DNA of 64,000 nt. Origin: Saccharum officinarum (Eukaryota > Streptophyta > Magnoliopsida > Poales > Poaceae). The notes under the pieces are model-generated. The model was not told the DNA's origin. It did no database searches and saw only the letters and a program-made list of their open reading frames with translations. Shown here one piece after another: positions 54,701 through 64,000 of the stretch. Both the position numbers and the translations under genes were made by a program. Each line of letters starts with the position of its first letter. The first letter of the stretch is position 1. The DNA lies in NCBI GenBank assembly GCA_020631735.1, contig CM036231.1:5979831-6043830 (forward strand), in the 5' to 3' direction.

Positions 54701-55780
54701 ATGCATTGGGAAAGGAGTCTCAATGTAATGTTTCCGCCTTGTCGACTAAGGACCGTTCGTTATAAGTCTGTTGTGTTCAAGACTTTGCAACTAGCTTCAT
54801 GCCTTGGGTAAGCCCAAAATGTTGGTGATTCCATTACGAGAACGTCTAACCTCGCACTAGGAGTGGAGAGATGGCGAGAGTAGCGTGTACCCTCGGGGCT
54901 AGAATTTGGTCGGGTTCGAGGAGTACTGTACTCTCGGGTGGCGATGGACATATTCTGGTTTTGGGAGATCTAAATGAGGGTTGATATATGCAAGATTCGG
55001 TTCTACATATGTCGTGAGGTTAGGGATCCCCAGCTGGGTATAATCGGTTCGAATCGTCGTTGCTCCTCGGTTATGGAGACTTGATCACCTGACTTGCATC
55101 ATAGTTAAGAACTGGAATTGAAAGAAAGAATGAGAAAGGTTTTTATGATAATTACTTTGATCTGGATTAGGATCACCTAGAATTGGTTAATAAACCATCA
55201 ATGGTAAAAGTAAAATATTGAAGATAAGGACTTACCTTAGTAAGCTTTTCTGCAAAAGAAAATTTGATTCTGGAATACCCGTACCTTGATTCCCTAAAGC
55301 TAGCATGCCCTTGGAGTCTTTGTCTTTGTCGGGTAAGTCTTGTTGAGTACTCTCGTACTCAGGGTTTGTTAACCCCTGTTGCAGGTGCTAACTGGTGCTG
55401 CTAATTAGGTCATGTCAGTGGGCTTGATATGATTTGATTGTCCTCTCCTGACTTAGGTGTTCTACCTAAGTTGTCTTCTGTAGTTCTACTCGACTTCCGC
55501 AATACAAGTTAAGTTTGTAAAAAGTTAACTTAATCATGATTTGTAAATTTATTGTTATTATTCTTCCGCACTCTGATGTAACGTTTTGTACAAATGTTGT
55601 AATGTTGTAGTTACTCCTTTGTTGATCCTGGTATGGGTTGTTAAATGTAGTTTAATCAGGGTCCTGTGAGGGCACCCGATAGATCTTCTTAAGTTATTTG
55701 GTGTGCATGTATCGCTGTCAGAGGTCTTAGGGACAATGACAGGTGCATGTGGGCCATATAATTTAGGAGGTTCTGCTACA
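51715..55780 (+). repeat. 3' LTR of the large element
   Basis: TGTAACATCC...TTCTGCTACA, 4066 bp, close match to the 5' LTR along its whole length with scattered changes (for example GCTTGGTAG/GCTGGTAG near the start). TATA box at 52739-52746. Confidence 0.93.
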
Positions 55781-55785
55781 CTTTG

Positions 55786-57405
55786 TGTCAATCTCCTAGG
55801 GTTCATGGGTGTGTTTTGAAAGCCTAAGGATACCCTTGAGGCACGAGAGGACTTGAAGCGCATGAAAGAACGAGACAACCTGCATCCAGAGAAGACAAAT
55901 GATGGACGTCATTACTTAAGACCTGCTAGCTACACTCTTAGCAATGAGGAGAAGGAAAGCATGTTTGAGTGCCTAAGCAGCATCAAAGTCCCATTTGGGT
56001 TCTCCTCCAATATAAAGCGTATAATAAATGTGCCGGAGAAGAAATTTTTCAACTTAAAATCGCACGACTGCCACGTGATTATGACGCAACTGCTTCCGGT
56101 TGCCTTAAGAGGAATTCTACCTCCACATGTATGTCTGGCCACCATGAAGCTGTGTGTATTCCTCAATGCAATTTCTCAGAAGGCAATCAATCCTTTTGAT
56201 CTAGCTACTCTACAGAATGATGTGGTTCAATGTCTTGTCAGCTTTGAGTTGGTGTTCCCTCCATCCTTCTTTGATATCATGACACATCTCCTAGTTCATC
56301 TGGTCAAAGAGATTAATATCCTAGGTCCTGTGTTCCTACACAACATGTTTCCCTTAGAGAGATTTATGGGTGTACTGAAAAATATGTTCACCAGCGGGGT
56401 CGGCCAGAAGGAAGCATTGCTAAGGGATACGAGATAGAGGAGGTCATTGAGTTCTGTGTGGACTTCATTCCTGACCTTGACCTGATTGGTCTTCCTGAAT
56501 CACGGTATGAGGGGAGACTTGGTAGAAAGGGTACACTAGGAAAGAAAACATATATCAGCCAGGGTGATGATTCTGTCAATAAAGCGCACTGCACAGTTCT
56601 TCGAAACTCCACTGTGCTGGAACCGTATATTGAGAAACACATGAATTTTGTATGATCCAAAAATCCTAGGAAGAATGAGGCTTGGATTACACGTCATCAC
56701 CTGGAGACATTCGGTGATTGGTTGCACAAAAAATGTCAGGGTGATAAAACTATTGGAGATGAACTGTATTTGTTGGCTAGGCAACCAGCGTGGCACGTCC
56801 TCACGTACAAAGGGTATGAGATAAATGGAAATATATTTTACACCGTATCCCAAGATAAAAAGAGTACCAACCAAAACAGTGGTGTCCACGTGGATGCTAC
56901 AGAACCGAATGGGAACATAAACACATATTATGGTCGCATAGAGGAGATTTGGGAACTAGACTATGCACATAATTTTAAAGTCCCTTTATTCCGATGCCAA
57001 TGGGTGAAGATGAATGGAGGGATATCAGTCGATAAGGAGTACGAAATAACAATAGTGGACCTCAACAATATTGGGTATAGAAATGATCCATTCGTCCTTG
57101 CTGCTGATGTGAATCAGGTGTTCTATGTGAAAGACATGTCTACAAAACCCAAGAGAGGGAAACACGACAAGAAAAAAACTAACGAGCCAAAGCGCCACAT
57201 AGTTCTTACAGGGAAAACAAACATCATGAGAATTGAATACAAGTCAGACGTGTCAGAGGATTATGAAAAAGATGAACGAATCCCACCCTTCTGTGTGGCC
57301 AAAGACCCCAGCATCCTGCTCGCTGCTGAGGACACTCCATGGTTACGGAATGATCACAACCAAGGGTATTACATCAAGAAAAAGTTTACCACTGTGCCCA
57401 CTTGA
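55786..57405 (+). pseudogene. CACTA transposase, second part
   Basis: Continues the first part in frame across the LTR element (LC|VNLLGFMGVF). A TGA is near 55817. Open frame 55853-56437 has LKRMKERDNLHPEK, ECLSSIKVPFGFSSNIKRII, HDCHVIMTQLLPVALRGILP and the DUF4218-like LVSFELVFPPSFFDIMTHLL. A frameshift near 56395 leads to FCVDFIPDLDLIGLPESRYE, a TGA near 56653, and the DUF4216-like part TYYGRIEEIWELDYAHNFKV and YEITIVDLNNIGYRNDPFVL. It ends at a stop at 57403-57405, the likely natural end. Confidence 0.88.
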
Positions 57406-58854
57406 TATAGATAGTGAACTCAAATTAATAATATGTATTTGACATCTTGTGTAATATAATTGTAATATTATGTGTTAAAATTTCAAATTTGAGTGGTTCA
57501 AACTTTGCTATATGTGGGAATTGTGGATTTTCAACTATACTTTTTCAACACTTTGTCAAATGCAAAAATGGTCTATATATGAAATGTAGATCTTGATGAG
57601 TGGAACAATATTGGTATTCATGACTTTTCCAGTCGAGACCATCTAGGGTTCCGAAAACCGGCGTTTATCTATGAATTCTTTCAAAATTCAAAATTGAGTG
57701 GTTCAAACTTTTACAAATGAAAAGTTGACCATTAGATCAAATGTAGGTTTTGATGAGTGGAACAAACTTTGTATTCATGAGTTTTCCATTCGAGACCATC
57801 CATGGTTCGGTCAAAGTGTTTGTTTCTAAAATCAATGTTTTGACTTTGATCAAACTTGGTCAAATGACCTATTTGATGACTTCAAATGAAAAACTTTTGA
57901 ATACCAAGTTGTTAGAGCTCATCAAGATCTACATTTGATACATGGACCATATTTTTATCTGGATAAATTTTAGCAAGTTCCAGACACATGTTTTCAAAAT
58001 CCAAGACGGGTTTTGGTCAGACTTGGTCAAATGACAGACTAAATGACTTGAAATGAAAAATTTTGGAATACCAAGATGTTAGAGCTCATCAAGATCCAAA
58101 CTTTTTATATAGACCATTTTTCTATTTGAAAAAGTTTAAATAAATAATACTCACCAAATCTTGAATCTCACACAAACTATATGAAACTATATGTGGGAAT
58201 TGTGGATTTTCAACTACACTTTGCCAATACTTTGTCAAATACAAAAATGGTCTATGTATGAAATGTAGATCTTGATGAGTGGAACAATATTGATATTCAT
58301 GACTTTTCTAGTCGAGACCATCCAGGGTTCCGAAAACCGGCGTTTGTCTATAAATTCTTTCAAAATTCAAAATTGAGTGGTTCAAACTTTTACAAATAAA
58401 AAGTTGACCATTAGACCAAATGTAGGTCTTGATGAGTGGAACAAACTTTGTATTCATGAGTTTCCATTCGAGACCATCCAGAGTTTTAAAAACTGACGTG
58501 TATCTCTAAAAAATTTAAATTTTCAAATTTAGACAATTAATGTCGCGCATTTGGATAATTATTATTGAAGAAATAAAAGTTTAACGTCCAAATGACCCAA
58601 AAACAAATTTTCTATCGAAAGACAACAATTTTATATATTTTAATTGCCCATTATATTTTTTGCATTAACACAATATTCATTATAAATAACATTTATTTTG
58701 GATAATATAAAATATTTGAAAAAAAGTGTTTACAATTTATGTAATGCACAATAGAGTCAAACTAAACTAATATGTATTTTTGAAAAAAAATTATGATAAA
58801 TATTTAATTTACTATGCATTTAGAAAGATGAAAGGAAAAAAAGGTGAAAAAAAA
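57406..58854. repeat. Nested direct repeats between the two CACTA genes
   Basis: A block with TATATGTGGGAATTGTGGAT, GATCTTGATGAGTGGAACAA and CCGAAAACCGGCGTTT at 57508-57800 recurs at 58188-58480. Between them an AAATGACxxxxTGACTT...TACCAAG-TGTTAGAGCTCATC block occurs twice (about 57855-57950, 58025-58115). AT-rich and non-coding. Confidence 0.85.
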
Positions 58855-58898
58855 TCCACCAAATTCTGGCGCCTAAACAGGCGCCAGAATTTGGTGGA
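58855..58898. repeat. Perfect 20-bp palindrome with 4-base loop
   Basis: Left arm TCCACCAAATTCTGGCGCCT (58855-58874), loop AAAC, right arm AGGCGCCAGAATTTGGTGGA (58879-58898). Directly upstream of the second palindrome cluster. Confidence 0.97.
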
Positions 58899-58900
58899 AG

Positions 58901-59071
58901 GACCTTTAGTCCTGGGTCTGGCCACCGGCTAGGACTAAAAGGGGCTTTAGTCCCGGTTCCAGCCACGAACCGGGACTAAAGGTCTCACCCTTTAGTCCCG
59001 GTTCGTGGCTGGAACCGGAACTAAAGCCCCTTTAGTCCCGGGCAGTGGCCAGACCTGGGACTAAAGGTCCC
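58901..59071. repeat. Inverted cluster of CACTA TTTAGTCCCGGTT repeats, internal copy
   Basis: A nested foldback. About 83 bp on the left (GACCTTTAGTCCTGGGTCTG...) is the near complement of the next 83 bp (...CAGACCTGGGACTAAAGGTC), and each half contains smaller palindromes. Same motif family as at 42955-43240. Confidence 0.93.
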
Positions 59072-59076
59072 TGGCC

Positions 59077-59082
59077 TATAAA
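59077..59082 (+). promoter_or_regulatory. TATA box for the second CACTA gene
   Basis: GGCCTATAAAGCCC just after the foldback, followed by a pyrimidine-rich leader and an ATG at 59123. Mirrors the arrangement at 43247. Confidence 0.55.
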
Positions 59083-59189
59083 GCCCGACTTTCTTCCTTC
59101 TCCTTCCCACCCGCGCGCAGACATGAACCGCCACCGTCGATCTCCCGCACCGCCGCCCGAGCACCGCTGCGCGCCGCCCCGAGCGCCGC
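59083..59189 (+). other. GC-rich leader or first exon of the second CACTA gene
   Basis: Pyrimidine-rich leader, then ATG at 59123 (MNRHRRSPAPPPEHRC), a Pro/Arg-rich stretch interrupted by the solo LTR and continuing at 61331. Whether it is translated is unknown. Confidence 0.4.
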
Positions 59190-61325
59190 TGAAAGTCCCT
59201 AGTTTGGTTTTGGCTAATTGATGAAACCTGGGACTAACCTTTATATCTAAGTGGATGATTTAGATAAAGGTGGTCATTGAATATGAGAAATGACATTGAC
59301 TTATATGACCAAAATGGTGAAGACCAAGATGAGGCTTGGCTCGATGGATCGGTTGTGAAGGTGAAGGGCTAGTCGAGGCTTTGAAGCGAAGGACCATGCG
59401 ATGGTGAAGCTTGACCAAGACTTGGCACCGATGGACCGATGCAACGGTGAAGAGCAAGTGAAGTCAAGATCGATGGATCAAGACGGTCATGTGATGATAT
59501 GAAGTGGATCATATCATTTGGAGAAACAAAATGGGTTCAAGGCAAAGGTATAACCATAGGGCCATTTTGTTTTACACTCAAGACACCATAGAGGGTGTGA
59601 GTGGTTTAGGGTCGATAGCCGAACTATTAAGAGGGGAAGTTTTATCGGTTATTCGACGCACGGGTGCCACTAGGTGAATTCATGAAGTGCATTGCATGTA
59701 GGGCCTAGTGAGCTAACTAGAAAACCTTTGAAAATGATTGAGAAAAAGCTAACACACAAGCACATGGAGTTTTACACTACGCCGGAAATGAAATGCCTAT
59801 TTTCCACTACGCCGGAAGTCAGAAACGGAGGCGAACGGAGGTCACAGAGGTGACCGGACGCTACACCGGACACAGTCACGATTTGACCAGACACGTCCGG
59901 TCTGTACAGCGTAGCAGTCAGGCGCGCGGGCTAGGGTTTGCAACCGGTACGTCCGGTCACTCACGGGACCGGCGCGTCCGGTCAGGCGCCCTGAGGGAAC
60001 TGCAGTTCGCAAGGTCGATCGAACGCGGTGCGCGTCTGGTCACACATGATCAGACGCATTCGGTCATCGAGGGAGCTTACTGGACTCCAACCGGACGCTG
60101 GCACTATCGCGTCCGGTCATTTTCTGAAGTGCGTCCGGTCGATGCTTCGCGGGCGCGGGTGCTATGCGCATCGGCGCGTCCGGTCAGTTGAGCAGCGCGT
60201 CCGGTCATAGCGTTTGACCGTTGGCGCGCAGTGATCATTGGAGGATCTAGTGGTCACGTTTGAATCTGGATGGACACATGGACGGTGCAGGGGGATCGGA
60301 CGCGGTTGAGTGCGTCTGGTCAGTTTCGACCGGTGCGTCCGGTCGTCCTGAAAAAACGCTCAGTGGAGTGGCAACGGCTCTATTTGTATGGGATGCTTAT
60401 AAATACTCGTTGGCCAGCCCTTGGGTAGGTCTCTTGGCATTTCTAACACTCTTGTGCATCTTTTGAGCAAAAGCTTCTCCTCCCACTCATCTCTCTTGCT
60501 TGATTGCAAATCAAAAATGAGATTGAGTGATCCTAAAGTGCATTGCATAGCTTGAGGGCATCTAGTGGCACTTGTGGGTGGTTTAGCCGGTGGATTTCTT
60601 ATTACTCTTGGAGAGTACCGCTTCTAGCTGGCTTAGAGATTATTGGAGGCATTGGTAAGAGAAGGTGATTGTTCTTGGCCACCTCCGGTTGATTGTGAGA
60701 GGTTCTTGTGCTTTCCTCGGCGGGACACCAAAAGCAACTCTAGTGGAATGCGCGTGTCATTGAGTTACCTCATTTGAGAGTAGTGTCTTGCGGTGCCTTG
60801 CGGGGCGTGCCTTGAAGGGCAAGTGACTTGAGAGTCACACCGGGAAACCATCTAAGTGTTGGTCGACACAACCGGTGACGTAGCTTGTCGGTGCACAAGT
60901 GAACACTGGGTGAACAAAAATATTGTGTCTCTTGTCCCCCGGTGATTGGTCTCCATATTGTATTGTTGTCAATATTGATTGATTGTATATTATCTTAGTG
61001 ATTGGCAACATCTTCACTCCTCCGTCGGTATAAGAATCACAATCCTCTCTCTTGCATTTACTTTACTAGATTATCTTGTGTAGCTCTAGTGGTAGCTTAG
61101 CTAGTAGTGTTGTTAGCTTGCTCTTTAGTGTAAAATTAGTGACATAGCTCTTGTGTGAACTAGAGATCATAATCTACTAGACTTGTGGATAGGAGGCTTA
61201 CATCACAACCCTTGGCTAAGCAAAACTCGCTTTACGCCGTTTGTTATTCTAACAAGTTTGCTTAGTGTATTTTGTAGAATTTTTATAGGCTATTCACCCC
61301 CTCTCTAGCCATCTAGGACCTTACA
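59190..61325 (+). mobile_element. Solo LTR, SIRE/Maximus-type copia
   Basis: TGAAAGTCCC...AGGACCTTACA, 2136 bp, with target duplication GCCGC (59185-59189 and 61326-61330). It shares the start and the AAATGATTGAGAAAAAGCTAACAC stretch with the LTR at 37736. No internal region, so the full element was lost by recombination between its LTRs. TATA box at 60399-60406 (TATAAATA). Upstream of it lie repeated GCGTCCGGTC words. Confidence 0.9.
59860..60350. repeat. Cluster of GCGTCCGGTC motifs upstream of the LTR TATA box
   Basis: More than ten copies or near-copies of (G/A)CGTCCGGTC(A/G) in about 490 bp, for example near 59898, 59950, 59977, 60110, 60132, 60176 and 60198. Confidence 0.85.
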
Positions 61326-61330
61326 GCCGC

Positions 61331-61534
61331 CCCAAGAACCGCCACACGCCGCCCTCGTCATCGTCCGCGTCTGCGTCGCCAGGTTCGTCATCATCCGCGT
61401 CCGTTGGGCTACTGTTGCCCCAAGGCCAGACGCGTCGGTACGGCCCCGGCGGCCCTGGACATGGGCAGCGGCGCGCCATTGCTGGAGCGCTGCTGCGGGG
61501 GCGGCGCTTCCGGCGCCGGCGCCGCCAGCGGCGG
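61331..61534 (+). other. GC-rich continuation of the leader
   Basis: Continues the Pro/Arg-rich stretch after the solo LTR (GCCCCAAGAACCGCCACACG), open in more than one frame. No domain recognised. Confidence 0.35.
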
Positions 61535-61700
61535 ATATATATACATATATACATATACATATATATGTATATATATGTGTATATATATATGTATATATAT
61601 ATGTATATATCTATATATATGTATATATATATGTGTATATATGTATGTATATATCTACATATATACATATGTATATATGTATGTATGTGTATATATATAT
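61535..61700. repeat. TA/TATG microsatellite
   Basis: About 165 bp of ATATATGTATATATATGT-type repeats. Open frames over it are artefacts. Confidence 0.97.
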
Positions 61701-62297
61701 AGGAAACTATTCATATTAATGGGTCCACTTTGTTTTTCAAATATATTTGCATCGATTATTCATGAACGATATGTATACCTAACATTAAAGAATGAACGAT
61801 TTCTTTCATCTTACTTTATCTTCTATGAAAAGAATACGACACTCTTATCAATTTATATAGTCTTAGATTATTTATGACAAGGTAAGACAAAAAAAATTTT
61901 AATATGTTTTTAAGAATTTAAGTTAATATACATGTGTCCATTTTGGAAGCCTCAACCTTAGCACTTAATTTTGCATGATAATTGTGTTGACGTTATCATT
62001 TTTAGGCCTTCTTCACTCTTCCTCATTACATGCATATATATAGAGAGAGAGAGATTCCAGTTGCTTTTTGTTATTTTTGTACAAGATTTTAGGAGTGTAA
62101 TAAAATTATGAAAAATTTTATGTGGACTCTATGATGTAGACTCTCTAGTTACTTGTTATTAGATGTATTAAGTTAGTAGGAGTTGGTCGATACCGTTGCT
62201 GCATGATTACCTTGATCTACACTTATATCCAGATGATATCCAACTAATATGTGTAAGTCGATCTCTTATGCTTAGTAATGCCTAAACCTTAAACTGT
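61701..62297. other. AT-rich, intron-like
   Basis: No gene seen. Ends in a telobox and a splice acceptor before the coding exon. Confidence 0.5.
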
Positions 62298-62314
62298 AAA
62301 CCCTAAACCCTAAA
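62298..62314 (+). promoter_or_regulatory. Telobox-like repeat
   Basis: AAACCCTAAACCCTAAA, 14 bases before the ATG exon; matches the plant telomere-type motif found near some plant genes. Could be chance. Confidence 0.5.
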
Positions 62315-62327
62315 TATTTTTGTAGAA

Positions 62328-64000
62328 ATGGCCAACCTGAGAGAAGACGAAGAAATATTATTGAACATGATCTGCGGTAGCACTGAAGAAGGTCATTATG
62401 ACGATCGTGAAGGCGATGAGAACCCTGAGGGCATCGATGACGGTTCTCAGTACTTGGTCGACCCGAATGACCAAGACAATATTGGTGAGGTCTGTAATAT
62501 ATGCAGCCTCCTATGTTTATATACATGAAATTTAAAAAAATTCCTTTATTAATTGTCTTGTTTCTACCTACATAGCCCTCTGTCTCAACGACAACCACGA
62601 GGACCAGCAGAAAAGTACGAGGCCCGAAGAAGCCGATGGAGGCCCGGTTGGTTATCATGGATTTCGACGAGGGAACAGGCCAGCCACATGGACCCCATGT
62701 AAGGGCCTTTGTCAACCACTTAGAGTACCTTGCCCGGGATAGGATCCCGATCAATGTCCGTGAATGGAAGAAAAATAAGCAACACCCAGAAAATCAGTTA
62801 TGTCTCCGACCATGACAAGGAACTAGTTTGGGGTGACGTGTTGCAACATTTCACGCTAGACACAAATGATGAACAGGTGAAGGAAAGAGTTCAGGATTGG
62901 TCTATGAAGAAGATGGCCACACAATTCCAGTGCTATAAGAAGAATCTATATAACGACTATATTAAGAAGAACAAGACTCCAGATTTCAACTGTAAGCACT
63001 TTGTTAAGATGCGGCTATTTTGGGATGAGTTTGTACAGTTCAAGACGTCGGAAGAGGGTCAGCAACGGGCAAAAAGGAACCAAGAGAATGCCTGACACAA
63101 GACCTACCACCATATGATGGGATCAGGTGGCTACCCTACTGCCATTACTAAGTGGAAAAAAGCCGAGTAAGAGCTAATTGACAGGGGGTTGGTGCCAGAA
63201 TCCCTCGACTGGCCTGAGTACGCCAAGAACTGGTTTTTTGCTCACGGAGGCTGCCTGGACCTAGAAACCGGAAAGGACATGTATGGGGAACGCATCTAAG
63301 CTGTAGCAGAATGATTTCATCAAGCCTGCTCCGTCGCTCAAAGTGGAGAGTGGCAGCCGAACAGAGATAAAGATGAGCTGACATACGCCCCGAGGAACCC
63401 TGAGCACGGTGGACGGACGAGAGGCTATGGCTCCGTGTCGTGGGATCATGCCTTCGCTTAGGACAGAGAAACTTATAGAAGCCGCCAGAGAAAGAAGGAA
63501 GAGGATAGGGAACGGCTACACCAGTTGGAGGAGGCTGTTATGAAGACCAGTGAAGTGGCTCGTAAGGCACTAGAGCGGGAGGAAGCGCTTAAGGCCACTA
63601 TGAATGAGCAAATCAGAAAGGCTGTGGAGGAAATTGTAAGTTCCCGCCTCTAGAGCTTGTCACAGCCGCCCGCCAACATCAGCCCCGGCTTAGCTCAGTT
63701 GAAAAGCAGTTGTGCTTCTATGGAGGTGCCTATGAGGCAAGATGATGACGCAGGGATGCACTTCCCGGTGGATGACGTCACCGCTCCGTTGACATCCTGT
63801 GAGCTGCATATTCCGGAGGGGAATGCCACAGTCAAGGTGGCTACCGGTGTTATATCTCCTATCGACCCCACCAAGACACTAAGGATCCACTCGGTCGTAA
63901 TACCACCCGGATATGCTAGTGTCTCAGTGGATAGAGTGGTCAAAGGCCATGAAAATGTGGCTCTAGATATCGAAGGTGGTGATGGGGAGAAAACCCTAGG
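62328..64000 (+). pseudogene. Second CACTA gene, Transposase_24/TNPA type, partial
   Basis: Exon 1 62328-62489 (ATG; MANLREDEEILLNMICGSTE) with donor GAG|GTCTGT. Exon 2 starts at 62576 in phase and encodes RLVIMDFDEGTGQPHGPHVR and EYLARDRIPINVREWKK, the conserved start of the Transposase_24 domain. A frameshift near 62790 leads to ELVWGDVLQHFTLDTNDEQV and YKKNLYNDYIKKNKTPDF. Stops occur near 63093, 63168, 63298 and 63460. The C-terminal part has a coiled coil (ERLHQLEEAVMKTSEVARKA). In CACTA elements this protein binds subterminal repeats. It leaves the window at 64000. Confidence 0.82.

Larger units (their letters stand above)
45711..55780. mobile_element. Large LTR retroelement without coding interior (LARD-like)
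   Basis: Two LTRs (45711-49780, 4070 bp; 51715-55780, 4066 bp), a Met-type primer site, a polypurine tract and a CTTTG target duplication define a complete 10.07-kb element. The interior (49781-51714) has no gag or pol. The 3' end sequence (TCTCGGGACGAGATTTCTTT, AAGGGGGATAG, then TGTAACATCC) resembles the Del/Tekay chromovirus group, so it is probably moved by proteins of such an element. LTR differences are about one per 60-80 bases by eye, so it is fairly young. Confidence 0.93.
42917..64000 (+). mobile_element. CACTA (En/Spm) transposon, 3' end beyond window
   Basis: Begins CACTACTACACTACTG at 42917. It is followed by subterminal TTTAGTCCCGGTT palindromes, a TATA box, a transposase gene of the TNP2/TNPD type (43892-57405, split by a retroelement) and a second gene of the Transposase_24/TNPA type (62328 to window end). 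This two-gene layout is typical of autonomous grass CACTA elements. More than 21 kb including about 12 kb of nested insertions. The other end and the 3-bp target duplication cannot be checked. Confidence 0.88.

Noticed and set aside
61321..61702. Frames over the TA microsatellite
   Set aside because: Tyr/Ile repeats from TATA-type simple sequence.

Overview
This is a stretch of nuclear plant DNA, almost certainly from a grass and probably a panicoid (Miscanthus, sugarcane, sorghum or maize type). The evidence is the mix of elements: Stowaway MITEs with CTCCCTCCGTCC ends, a CACTA element with TTTAGTCCCGGTT subterminal repeats, a grass-type Helitron, an Au-SINE tail, SIRE-type copia LTRs and a Tat-type Ty3 element. 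I see no intact host gene, no tRNA or rRNA and no bacterial operon. Nearly everything is transposable element in nested layers, plus small host gene fragments. A 100-N assembly gap lies at 34269-34368.

Layout. (1) 1-6999: minus-strand Ty3/gypsy element of the Tat lineage. It has a 5' LTR at 6184-6999, then gag, protease, RT, two RNase H domains and the start of integrase, all broken by stops and frameshifts. (2) 7757-17290: a 9.5-kb plus-strand Helitron with both ends. It carries a decayed RepHel gene (HUH and two-tyrosine motifs still visible, helicase P-loop deleted). A Stowaway MITE sits exactly against its 3' end. (3) 17293-27825: MITEs, a second Helitron 3' end on the minus strand, a LINE remnant, an Au-SINE tail and fragments of host genes: an eIF4A exon, two unrecognised spliced exons, a signal-peptide-like fragment and a PP2C phosphatase exon. 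(4) 27826-29739: an internally deleted minus-strand LINE that breaks the PP2C exon. It is itself broken by a copia element (5' LTR 29740-30217) whose leader holds an unusual array of stem-loops (31349-32177) and whose RT is decayed. (5) After the gap, a SIRE-type copia pol and a partial 3' LTR (to about 38230). (6) 38240-42916: MITEs, AT-rich tandem arrays and a third Helitron-like 3' end. (7) 42917 to the window end: a large CACTA element with a transposase gene (TNP2/TNPD type) and a second gene (Transposase_24/TNPA type).

Two retroelements are nested in the CACTA element. A 10.07-kb non-autonomous LTR element (45711-55780; LTRs of 4070 and 4066 bp, 1.9 kb of non-coding interior) splits the transposase, with a CTTTG target duplication. 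A 2.1-kb solo LTR (59190-61325, target duplication GCCGC) interrupts the region in front of the second gene.

How the pieces relate. The order of nesting gives relative ages: CACTA insertion, then the large LTR element, whose two LTRs still match closely; PP2C fragment, then LINE, then copia. The most unusual signal is the array of at least eight stem-loops. Their arms differ in sequence but still pair, and each presents a loop with the same CAACG core. Other points worth attention are the alternating higher-order repeat inside the large LTR element, the two matching promoter modules of the CACTA element, and the strong excess of ATCGG/CCGAT in the Tat element.
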